The notes under the pieces are model-generated. The model was given only the letters and a program-made list of their open reading frames with translations, ran no database searches and was not told the DNA's origin. The position numbers and the translations under genes are program-made. A DNA stretch of 64,000 bases from Rutstroemia sp. NJR-2017a BVV2 (lineage: Eukaryota; Ascomycota; Leotiomycetes; Helotiales; Rutstroemiaceae). The stretch is from contig NJPS01000050.1 in NCBI GenBank assembly GCA_002946415.1, positions 186,001-250,000 on the forward strand, given 5' to 3'. Positions 55,004-64,000 of this stretch are shown here, one piece after another (within the stretch, counting starts at the first letter, position 1; each line of letters begins with the position of its first letter).

Positions 55004-55844
55004 TTATTCCGCCATATTGCGCGCCTTAGCTTCGTCTTTCGTCATGAACGATTCACCGCATCCGCAGGATTTATCTAGCAATTGGATGTTAGTAAGTAAA
55101 ACCCAAGACCAAAAAACAAGTAGACCAGAGAAACCTACCAATATTCGGATTATCAAAAACAAACTTCGCGCTCAACCGATCCTCCACCCAATCCATCGTA
55201 CTCCCAATAATCTTCAATTGCGCCGCCGGATCAATCAGCACCTTGACGCCGTCCTGCTCCTGCACGATATCGCTCGCAAGCGGCTTCTCCACATACTTCA
55301 AATCGTACGCCGACCCGCTGCACCCGCGGTTCGCGACGCTGATCTTGATGAGCTTGGCTTCGGGTTGTTGGCTTAGTTCGCGGAGGGCGGCGACGGCGCG
55401 AGGGGTGAAGGTCAGGGTTTTCTTGAGGGGGACGAAGTTGTAACGGGGCCGCTTTTTGACGGGTTTGGGTTTTTGGGCTTCGTGTTCGGGGAGCGCAATG
55501 TGGGGGGGTTGTTGTTCTTGGGTTTTGGGTGGTGGGATGTCGAATGAGGGGGATGAGGGAGGAGGGCGCGTGTCGTGCACTTGTGGGATGCCGCCGGTGA
55601 TGGAGGTCTCTGGGATGACGGCTTCGCGGGCGGGAGGTGGGGGCGTGTTGAGGGTGTAGGTTTGCCAGGTGCTGGTTTGCATTTTGCGTTTGTTGGATGC
55701 ATGGACGGGACGGGTGGAGGAGAATTGGCGGAGGAGGTGCTGGCAGAGTCGCGGAGGGGTGGTGGTGGATTTGGCTGTGGAGGCGAATAGCATGGCTATT
55801 TGTGACGATGATGTCAATGGAGCGACGGCTCGTGGTAAAGACAT
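55004..55844 (-). CDS. ISA1: Mitochondrial iron-sulfur cluster assembly protein Isa1
   Basis: A-type carrier that helps build 4Fe-4S clusters in mitochondria. Exon 1 is 55844-55139; a 64-nt intron (GTAGGTT to TTGCTAG) leads to exon 2, 55074-55004 (258 residues). The N-terminus from the internal Met at 55793 (MLFASTAKSTTTPPRLCQHL) looks like a presequence, so that Met is a possible start. Residues about 50-140 are a Pro-rich linker. The HesB/IscA domain follows: LTFTPRAVAALRELSQQPEA, ISVANRGCSGSAYDLKY with the first Cys, and CGCGESF with the other two. The CGCG motif lies on the small second exon, so correct splicing is needed for function. Divergent from the ARMH3 gene. Confidence 0.93.
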
Positions 55845-56733
55845 GGTGGGGTTGAAGATATGTCCTACTGTGGAAAGGTAGAAGATGGCTGAGAGAAGGA
55901 CGAGTGAGGATGGAAGATTGAAGTAGTACCAACGAGACGTGAGATCATTTGTTTGGTTTTGTAGAGTAATTGATAGTAAGGAAAGCTATTCATGAAATTC
56001 CGTAGGGTCTTAGAAATCATTGCTTCCGTCTGCCCACAACTCGGCTGATGATGGAATTCGGCAGCGGATTATAGTTTCACCGGGCCAATGACGAGTCTCC
56101 TATTGTAAGCAGCCAAGAGACATCTCCTGATTCATTCAGTCATTGATCAGCTCTACAAAAGATGAGTAAGATTGCTCCGTAAGGGTACAGTATGAACATC
56201 ACCAACAGTTACTAGTACTTTGTGTTGAACGGTGCTAAGGCTGTACACATTAACAACTTGTGGAAGAAAAAGATGTGTCATCTTAATAGAAAGGAAACTA
56301 TGGACGGCATCGACCTTGAAATTGTGTACGGCTATGATCCGTCCGGATCAGATAACTGCTTTCCATCAAAGAAACTTTCAAATCCGATCCTTTGTACGTC
56401 GCAGAACTGGCGCGCAGCATTCTAGAAAAGGGCTATCCTTGATAAAGACTAGCGCACGGCTATCATCGACCGCTGGCACGACCTGTTGCGACCTTGGAGC
56501 TCCGAGCTTCTGGGGCTTTTCTCATCCCTAACTACTAAAGTACGTCTGTACAGTAAATCTGGGGCTTACGACTTCCCCCCAGGGCCAGGCTAGACAATAG
56601 TTTAATGATCTCCAAGAATTCAATAATTTTGCGACAAAAGGGAAAAGAATAACTTTCCCATATACCAGTTACTTACGTATTCTTGCAATCCTCCTAAAAC
56701 CCGCGATACAAAATTCAATTGCTGCCATGAAGT
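55845..56733. other. Divergent promoter region ISA1 / ARMH3
   Basis: No gene is supported; short ORFs at 56222-56531 lack protein character. Confidence 0.55.
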
Positions 56734-58933
56734 ATGGAGCCTTCTCCTCTGACACAGCAAGCTCGCCCTGAAGTGTTCCAGCAGAAGATTGTACAGCTCT
56801 ACGACGCCCTGTTCAAGGTAGGTGGGGATTGAGGATATAACCTCCTAGCATTGCGCCTTTGCTGATTGAGGGATAGGATGAGGATGAACCAGATAAATCC
56901 GAGGGGTTTTGGAAGGAATTCTTTCTGCTGCGACCAGATCAAGCCACATTGCAGAAGATCTTGAACGAATTAAGTACCGACGACTTATTGCATCTACAGG
57001 TACGAGGTCGCGGGGAGAGGAGGAAGAACGGGCTGAGAGGGGCACACAGGCTGATGGGTATAGACACAAACACGACAGTTATTCGTCAGGGCAATAGGAT
57101 GTATAAAGGCGGGGAGCAGTCCTGCGGATGCGCACGCTCTTGATGTATGTCTGGATGGACCCCTCCGGTATGACAAGGCTGACATCTCTAGACTGCCACA
57201 GCCTTCCTATCTGCCGTTCTCGCAAAGAAATACACCAATCCGAGTTCCGATATCATAAGCGTTCTTGCGGGATTGGATCGAGTCGATGCTGTATTTACGG
57301 ATTTCGTTGCGGCGTTAGATGTTACCATCAGGACAGGGAGGAACTGTGAGAGGTTCACCTACGAAGGGAGAGATATCAGTGCTGATGCTTGCAGTGGATA
57401 TACGACGAAAAGCTATCGAAGTAGCATTATCAGTGACATCTGGCGCATATCAAACCAGTCTTCTTTCTTACTTTACCCACCGGGACCTTTTTCCTTCTCT
57501 TATGAAAGTATGTGTTCTCTTCCCTCGGGATCTTACTCAAGCTTACATATACAGTTTATTCAAGATTCTGATACCATTACCTTCGCCTTCGAACCATTTA
57601 CACTTCTGGGACTTTTAGTCAATTATAATAAATTCGAATTCCAAAATCCTTACAGACTGCGACTCGAAGATTTCGTCAATGAGGGAACCATACAAAAAAT
57701 CATACGTTCAGTGGGGAACACTTGTGCAGATGCGAGGTCGAAATACATTGCGATACAAGATGACATACCGGAAGGATGGACACTTGGAAGTACGCTGAGT
57801 ATGATAGGGTTGGGCTCAATTGCTCCTGGTGGCGCGAAGAAGACAACAACACCAGTGCTTGACCCAGAAATTGCCAAGGAAATGTTCTCAAAACTGTACG
57901 TTCATGCGCTGGATGTGACGGAGAAATACTGATTACTTGCAGACCTGGCAGTGAAGCAGCTGTCCTACTGGCAACCTACGATTTTGCGCATGCGAATAAA
58001 TTATTCTGCTTCAATCTCGTATCCATACCTGCGGAAAAAGGAGTCGAACATCCTCTTAGCAACTACCTCTCTCTTACCTCATATCTCCTTCAACACGCCC
58101 ATTCCTCATCGCGGACAGGATTCTACGCACACATCAACCTCATCGTATTCCGACTCTTAACAGAAGACCAAGTGCTCTGCAAGAAGATATGCAGCGAAGA
58201 AAGCAAAATGGCTGTACGATTATGTCGCCAAAGACAACCGTTCCTACCATTAGTTCGAGCAGACAGGATATTCGCAGCTCACATGTTGGATGTGATGATT
58301 GATGGCATAAACCATAACCTACGGCGAAGATTGGATGTAGACCTCTACATTCTCTGTGTCGGCATCATCCTACGAATCATCTCTCACCTCTCCCGATCTC
58401 GAACCCGCCTTACATACCACTGGTCCGAATTATTCCGCTCCCTCCTCGCTCTGGTTCGCTTCCTCACAACCTACACATCCGACCTCAAAACCCTCCTCAA
58501 CATCGACATCCTCCTCGATAACCTCGTCAACCTGATCGCGCTCTCCCTCTCTGCGGGTGAAGCCTTCCTCCCCAGCCCCGTCGCCTACGACGACCTCTTC
58601 TACAAGCTCGTCGAAACGGGCGAAGTGCTAGTGAAATTTAGAGATAATTACGGACTGGGCAAACGCCCGACGAGCTCCATCGATACGCTGATTAGCGTTA
58701 CCACGCACTATAATGAGATGTTGACGGAGGGGGGCAAGAAGAAACATCTCACGAGTGCGCAGGTCTCGAGCGTGATTAAGCAGGGCTATGAGACTTTGAG
58801 TATACAGGCGAAGGAGGGGTTGGATGGGTGGGAGAGGTATAGAGAGGTGGATGAGAGGACGTTTTTGAAGAAGGTGGCGAGGATGGTGGTGGGTGATGTG
58901 AGGGCTTTTGTGGGTGGGGTTCAGGGGGGTTGA
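56734..58933 (+). CDS. Armadillo-like helical domain protein (ARMH3 / DUF1741)
   Basis: Homologue of metazoan C10orf76/ARMH3, which in animals works with GBF1 and PI4KB at the Golgi; the fungal role is not established. Seven exons: 56734-56817, 56877-56999, 57064-57144, 57192-57345, 57395-57507, 57555-57895 and 57943-58933; all phases agree, giving 628 residues. Introns are 47-64 nt; the 49-nt intron 4 (T-GTGAGAGG to GCTTGCAG) is needed to reach LDIRRKAIEVALSVTSGAYQ. Helical repeats run throughout. Family motifs: TSLLSYFTHRDLFPSLMK, LLGLLVNYNKFEFQNPYRLR, CRQRQPFLPLVRADR, and the end ALSLSAGEAFLPSPVAYDDL with LVETGEVLVKFRDNYGL. Confidence 0.85.
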
Positions 58934-58962
58934 CGGGTATGGATGTGAGTGTAAGAGGATGA

Positions 58963-59008
58963 GGAAGGGAGTGTAAGAGAGGTACGGAAGGGAGTGTAAG
59001 AGAGATAC
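58963..59008 (+). repeat. 23-bp tandem duplication in the ARMH3 3' flank
   Basis: Two adjacent copies of GGAAGGGAGTGTAAGAGAG followed by GTAC (58963-58985) or ATAC (58986-59008) differ at one base. Confidence 0.8.
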
Positions 59009-59689
59009 AGGATTAAAATGAATTGAAAGCGAAATGAGATGGATACCATGGTATTGTGTTGTCAATGTTGTGTTGTGCTTGTGGTGTAAGATGCATGGAT
59101 GGGTGTGGGTGCGGGATATCTTTGGACAGCAAGCCGCAGTACCACCTCAGTCCTTGAGTTTGAGGTCGGAGTAGTTGGTCGGAAGTAAAGCGAATTAAAG
59201 AAGTATTATTAGATCATAAGTTATGCAGATCTCAAAAACCAGTGATCGAAATAAAGTTAGCCATGCCGGGCCCTGGCCTCGCTGGAGCAATTAATGCTTC
59301 TAAACGCCCAAGACCTGAAACCCGTCCGACCGGCACTTCTTCCCTAGCAATTACCAACAAAACCCCAGTCTACCGTACTGTGCCGTAACCTACACGCGAA
59401 AAGAAACAAACAAAACGAAACGAAACATTTCGTGTGGACCAATTAACCACTTCTACCTCTAAACCCTCGTTTCTATGCAAGACTCTAGGTTCACGCTTAT
59501 TGGTTCACGCTTTATGCTGAAGCCAAATCCGATCTCTAAGCGCTGTGCCGTCGGTAAGTGAGTGCCGAGGGAGGGATTGGTTGGTTGTAGGGGTTTGATT
59601 AAGGTTACTGCAGGTTAGCGAGTGGTTGACAGACGACAGGCCCGGGTTTTCTTCTTACTTTTCTTCGTGTTGGGCTGAGTTATGGGATG

Positions 59690-59778
59690 TGTGGATGAGG
59701 GGATGAGTGGATGGATTTGAGTGGATGGAATGGGATTGAGTGGATGGAATGGCTGAGTGAGTGGATGAGTGAGTGGGT
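59690..59778 (+). repeat. GAGTGGATG-type minisatellite
   Basis: Repeated GAGTGGATG and GATGAGTG motifs, including two near-identical adjacent TTGAGTGGATGGAATGG units. Confidence 0.7.
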
Positions 59779-61296
59779 AGGTATTCCTTGGGTTTCTTTC
59801 ATCGCAGGTAAGTTTGTTGCATGTCTTATTTTGGTGCTGGTTGTCAGGGCGGGCAAGTGAGCGGGATGTGAGACGGAGGTTTTATGTGTCTGTGATGTCG
59901 GTGATAGGTAGGTGTTGATGATTGCTGGATTGGGTTGCAGCTTCATTTTTGTGTTCAGAATGATTCATTCTCACACGCACACCACATACACATACACACA
60001 CACGGTAGGCAGGTTCAAAGGCGATGTGATGTATCAGAGTTTCGTTTTCTTCTGGAATTACGAGGGAAGGATGTCACTGAGAATTTGGTGCGGAAGGGGA
60101 AGGGAAGGGGGTTTGCTATATCGCTTTCTCTCTTCCTATTCATCCCATCATATTCTGGTACACCATCGCGGATATCCATAAGACTTATACGCATACGCAT
60201 CATTTCAACGCATTATCAACAATTACGAAATACGAATTACGAATTCATCAAAACCAAAACCATAACCGTTGGCATTGCACGTCTACATATACGTTCAAAC
60301 GGCGTGGAGTGAAACATTCAGCATTCGGCATTCGAGATTCAACCACCACCATTCAGTTGCGCCTCCACCAATTTACGAGACGAACTGATTTGCAGCCGAC
60401 ATATCATCTCCACATCCCACACAGACGTCTAAATCTCCAATTACCACTGCCGACATCTCGCACCAGTTTCGACCCCAAATATTCGGTTGATTGGCTGGCA
60501 GTGATCCGAAAAGAGTGGAGGCGCCTATTCGAACCAGTCATTTCCACAAGTATCCAGCGCGACAACGAGAAAAAGGAAAATACACCGAGGACGAACCAAA
60601 AGAATATCATAGCCGAATGACCAATCCTCACCGGACATTTTGGTTATTTTTGAACTGCAGCACAAAGAAAAGACTGCTGTTTCATCTTTTGGCTTTCAAA
60701 AATAGCTTCTTGGTTGAAACTGAAGGGTCTTTGGAGGCGTGTTTCTCTATACCTTTGCTGCTCTTAAGTTTACTGGTATGTCCTGTCATTGAGTTTTTCT
60801 TCTACTCTTTTACATTCTATTCACTTTTTTCAATCTATCTTTTCTCTGCTTGTTCTCACCATTACATAATCCTATTGTCACACGTCCAGCACAATAGACA
60901 CTACTTCACGTATCTACTCTATTGTGGCTGTTTTTTCTTTATATTGTTATTCACAGCATCTGCATCGCATCGGCATCGGAGTCATCATTATTCATACCAG
61001 CGAAAACTTATTAGAAATGCACACTGTCTAGTCCACTTAATCTTTCTTTTTACGTCCTGTACCATACAACCAAATCCGTCGAAAGAGTTCTATTACTGCT
61101 TGTGATATTTCGACATCGCCTTGCTACTCACGCTCCATACTTCATCACGAATCCCGCACCGAAGAAGAAACCAATACACTCAGAGCTACTGCTTAGATTG
61201 CATGCACTAGAACATCCTGCACCACTGCAACATCGTCATCCCCAGGAGGGATTCGAACCAATTTTTCTTTTTTTCTCATACAAATAGATTGCTAAG

Positions 61297-63627
61297 ATGT
61301 CTCCACTGGATGGAATTAGGCATCTTCTAGCTTCGCACTCTCATCTTTCCTCTGTGAGGAAACAACAAGGTCAAGGAATCGAACCTGATCCTCGATTCGG
61401 CGACCGTGGGATGTATAATTACTATGGCCAAGACCCAAACATGAATACCGTCGTTCCAAACACCGATCCCTACTACACACCTTACCTCGGTCTTCGAGCA
61501 CGATTATCGCAAACATGGATCAACCGATGGACTATCCTTCTCCTACTCATCATCTTACGCATTCTTCTTTCTCTGGCCGAGATCGATGCGAATATTGCGC
61601 AAGCTAAGACGGAAGCTTTATCGGCATGTACCAGTGTCGAGACGATAGGAAGTGCGATGGCTTCTATGCCGCATTATCTTTCCCAGGGTGTGAATCATCT
61701 TGCTGCTGATGGTATCACCAAAGCTGTGAACGGCCTGATGGAGATGTTGTTGCTGAGTATCACTGGAGTTGAGGAGATCGTTCTCTTCGTCATTCATATG
61801 ATGACTTCAACTTACATGTGTCTTATCACCTTGGCTGTCAGTGGAAGTTTACAAGCTGCCATTGAGATGATCGAGACTGTTGGTGACTTCATGAATAAAT
61901 CCATCTCTGCAATTACAGGGGATGTGGCATCGGGATTGAAGGACTTCCAGGATAGCTTAAACACTTTCTTGACATCTATCAATATCGGTGGTATTCTCAG
62001 CGGTGGCTCGAGCACCCCTCCGACCATCGATCTGTCAGGTGATATCGCCAAACTCAACGACATTCAAATCGATCCTTCCCAGATGGACGCCGAGCTCACC
62101 AAACTTAACAACTCCCTCCCCACATTCGATCAAGTGCAAAACTTCACCGACAACATCATCAAACTTCCCTTTGAAGAAGTCAAGAAACTGATCAACAAAT
62201 CCATGGAAACCTACACATTCGACGACAGCGTCTTCCCCATCCCCAAAAAAGAAGCCCTAACCTTCTGCTCCGACAACACCGCCATCCAAGATTTCTTCGT
62301 CGGCCTCGTCAAAACCATCGCCACGGCCAAGAAAATCCTCCTCGTGGTCCTCATCCTCGCCGCTATCCTCGCCTGCATCCCCATGGCCTTCCGCGAAATC
62401 TTTAAATGGCGCAGCATGCAACAACGCGCCGCCATGCTCTCCCGCGGCCACTTCGACAACATGGACGTGCTGTACATCACCACCCGCCCCTACACCGCCG
62501 GCTTCGGCATCCGATTCGCCAGCCGCTTCCGCTCGCCCAAGCGCCAGGTCCTCGTCCGCTGGTTCATCGCCTACACCACCTCCGTCCCCGCGCTGTTCGT
62601 GCTCGCCCTCGGCCTCGCCGGCCTCTTCACCTGTCTCTGCCAATTCCTCGTCCTCAAAACCATCGAGCGCGAAGTCCCCGCCCTAGCAGCCGAAGTCGGC
62701 GATTTCGCCAACACGGTTGTGCTTGCGCTCAACAACGCATCCGAGCAATGGGCAGTGGGCGCAAATGCCGTCATCAACGACACGAATACACAGATTAACC
62801 ACGATGTCTTCGGCTGGGTGAACACGACTACTAAAGCGGTCAATGATTCCCTAAACGCGTTTTCAGATGAAATGACCAAAGCCCTAAATGACACGTTCGG
62901 CGGCACGGTCCTGTATAAACCGATCCTAGGCGTCTTTGAATGTCTAGTCGGATTGAAAATCGCGGGCGTGGAGAAGGGGCTGACGTGGGTGTCGGATCAT
63001 GCGCATGTGGAGTTTCCGGAATTTAATAAAGAAGTTTTCTCTCTGGGTGCGGCGGCAGCACTGACGAATGGGACGGGGGATGATAGTTTTTTGGCGAGTC
63101 CCGGGAGTGAGACGCAGGATGAGGTTACGGGGGCGGTGGAGAAGGTGGTGGCGAAGTTGATCAAGGTTATTGTGCAGGAGATGTGGATTGCGGGGGGGCT
63201 GGTGGCGTGTTGGGGGTTGGTGGTGTTGATGGGGTTGGGGAGGGTGCTGATGGGATGGTGGGGGAGGGAGAAGGTTAGGGGGGAGGGTGGGGGGAGGGTA
63301 CTTATTCCGAGTAGGGGTGCCGGTAGAAGTGGAGAGAAAGAAAGAGAGAGTGAGAGTAGAGGTACGGATGCAGATGGTATCAGTAGAGCATTCCCAAGGT
63401 TCGGGGAAAGGGAACCGGAGACGGCGAGACCGGATATGGGTGAAGGAGGGGATTGGAGGGGGGTGCCGGTGCAGCCGCCGCCGTCGTATTTGCCGAGGGA
63501 GAGGTTGGAGGTTGGGAATGTTGGTGGGGGAAGGAATGGGAATAGTGGGAATGGAAATGGGATAGGAAGGGTTAGGAGTGAGTATGGGGAGTTGAGGTAT
63601 GGGGGGGATGAGAAGAGGGGGTGGTAG
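61297..63627 (+). CDS. PRM1: Plasma membrane fusion protein Prm1
   Basis: Multispanning protein that promotes plasma-membrane fusion during mating and hyphal fusion. Single exon, 776 residues, matching Prm1. Membrane spans lie near residues 76-96 (WTILLLLIILRILLSLAEID), 145-185, 345-366 (ILLVVLILAAILACIPMAF), 420-450 (VPALFVLALGLAGLFTCLC) and 625-650. Extracytoplasmic segments hold many N-sequons (NNS, NFT, NKS, NDT, NNAS) and the Prm1-typical LTFCSDNTAIQDFF with a Cys. The tail is Gly/Arg-rich. The Met at 61297 opens the frame; the Met at 61411 (MYNYYGQDP) is an alternative start. Codons are C-ended between 62040 and 62700 and G-ended after 62950. Confidence 0.93.
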   Translation: MSPLDGIRHLLASHSHLSSVRKQQGQGIEPDPRFGDRGMYNYYGQDPNMNTVVPNTDPYYTPYLGLRARLSQTWINRWTILLLLIILRILLSLAEIDANIAQAKTEALSACTSVETIGSAMASMPHYLSQGVNHLAADGITKAVNGLMEMLLLSITGVEEIVLFVIHMMTSTYMCLITLAVSGSLQAAIEMIETVGDFMNKSISAITGDVASGLKDFQDSLNTFLTSINIGGILSGGSSTPPTIDLSGDIAKLNDIQIDPSQMDAELTKLNNSLPTFDQVQNFTDNIIKLPFEEVKKLINKSMETYTFDDSVFPIPKKEALTFCSDNTAIQDFFVGLVKTIATAKKILLVVLILAAILACIPMAFREIFKWRSMQQRAAMLSRGHFDNMDVLYITTRPYTAGFGIRFASRFRSPKRQVLVRWFIAYTTSVPALFVLALGLAGLFTCLCQFLVLKTIEREVPALAAEVGDFANTVVLALNNASEQWAVGANAVINDTNTQINHDVFGWVNTTTKAVNDSLNAFSDEMTKALNDTFGGTVLYKPILGVFECLVGLKIAGVEKGLTWVSDHAHVEFPEFNKEVFSLGAAAALTNGTGDDSFLASPGSETQDEVTGAVEKVVAKLIKVIVQEMWIAGGLVACWGLVVLMGLGRVLMGWWGREKVRGEGGGRVLIPSRGAGRSGEKERESESRGTDADGISRAFPRFGEREPETARPDMGEGGDWRGVPVQPPPSYLPRERLEVGNVGGGRNGNSGNGNGIGRVRSEYGELRYGGDEKRGW

Positions 63628-64000
63628 TGTGGAGGGGTGGAGGGTTGGAATGGGGAAGGGGGGCATGAGAGTAGTGATAGAGAGAGACACAGAGACGATG
63701 ATATGTTCTACATATTAATGCATAGATAGATATGATAACTCTTATAGTAATTATGAACGAATATGATACCCCTTTATACCTTTATCATATTGCAGTGCCA
63801 GTATTATATTGTGTCGTGCCACCTTCCACCTCCTCACCTTCCACCTCATTCCATCCCATCATATACTAGTAGTATTCCCTTCCCTTCCTTTGTTCCTCGA
63901 TACCCCTCTTTTTATCTTAACATTAATCAAACAAGCTGCTAAATCGTGCATCCATAGCTAGAGGGCAGAGAGTAGAGGGGAGGGGACACGGACTTCTTAC
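63628..64000. other. PRM1 3' flank to window end
   Basis: G-rich for 40 bases, then AT-rich. No gene is seen. Confidence 0.6.

Larger units (their letters stand above)
58934..61296. other. Intergenic region, 2.4 kb, upstream of PRM1
   Basis: 3' flank of the ARMH3 gene with a tandem 23-bp duplication, a GAGTGGATG minisatellite (59690-59778), then the long PRM1 leader region. The last 600 bases are pyrimidine-rich on the + strand. No gene is supported. Confidence 0.55.

Noticed and set aside
57346..57379. 34-nt intron ending ATATCAG in the ARMH3 gene
   Set aside because: Too short for a fungal intron; the 49-nt version ending GCTTGCAG has a proper branch site and gives the same frame.
60491..61105. 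204-codon ORF upstream of PRM1
   Set aside because: Phe/Ser/Leu-rich translation of T/C-rich leader DNA, with no domain or splice support.
1..64000. CRISPR arrays, prokaryotic operons or prophage features
   Set aside because: The sequence is fungal nuclear DNA with spliceosomal introns; no regularly spaced identical repeats are seen.

Overview
The window is nuclear DNA of a filamentous ascomycete (Pezizomycotina). Genes are split by short introns of about 50-115 nt, most with GTAAGT/GTATGT-type donors, CTAAC/CTGAC-like branch sites and YAG acceptors. Gene content (Zn2Cys6 regulator, 2EXR proteins, extracellular intradiol dioxygenase, NR-PKS remnant, PRM1) and overall protein character suggest Leotiomycetes (Helotiales). 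That placement is inference from family resemblance, not a search result.

Layout. 1-2273 (-): N-terminal half of xanthine dehydrogenase, cut by the window edge. 4.0-4.7 kb (+): small dimeric-barrel protein. 5.6-7.9 kb (-): exocyst SEC6. 8.4-8.7 kb (+): mitoribosomal uL30m. 9.7-12.7 kb (-): EAF3 chromatin subunit, with a 1.33-kb intron holding a long ORF in frame with the MRG exons. 13.3-14.0 kb (+): kinetochore Cnl2/Nkp2. 14.6-15.7 kb (-): secretory-pathway membrane protein. 16.4-20.3 kb (+): RRP12. 20.6-22.8 kb (+): CENP-Q-like kinetochore protein with AT-hooks. 23.4-25.6 kb (+): AcuM/Rds2-like zinc-cluster regulator. 26.7-30.5 kb (+): SPO22/ZIP4 meiosis protein. From about 30.5 kb the DNA is more accessory. 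It holds a zinc-finger-less fungal transcription-factor-domain protein (31.7-33.6), a 3.9-kb gene-poor stretch, a 2EXR protein (37.5-38.8), a single-pass membrane protein (39.8-40.5), an MFS monocarboxylate-type transporter (41.4-42.7), a secreted intradiol dioxygenase-like protein (44.2-45.5), a collapsed non-reducing polyketide synthase (45.9-48.5), a MITE-like element (48.9-49.3), a glutathione S-transferase (49.7-50.6), a second, headless 2EXR ORF (51.5-52.3) and a Dabb-domain protein (53.0-54.0). Housekeeping content returns with ISA1 (55.0-55.8), an ARMH3/DUF1741 protein (56.7-58.9) and PRM1 (61.3-63.6).

Functionally the left half is core machinery: purine catabolism, exocytosis, mitoribosome, chromatin acetylation/deacetylation, kinetochore, ribosome biogenesis, gluconeogenic regulation and meiosis. 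Two subunits that belong to the same kinetochore subcomplex in yeast (Nkp2 and CENP-Q/Okp1) lie within 10 kb of each other. The middle carries the accessory and decayed material.

Strongest leads: (1) the EAF3 intron ORF, which predicts a chromodomain-less alternative MRG protein; (2) the PKS remnant, which lost the KS/AT junction and the CMeT region by two internal deletions but kept PT and ACP; (3) an AT-rich element of about 430 bp with 29-bp inverted ends next to it; (4) a degenerate tandem copy of the last coding bases of uL30m in its own 3' flank; (5) alternating C-rich and G-rich codon blocks within single genes.
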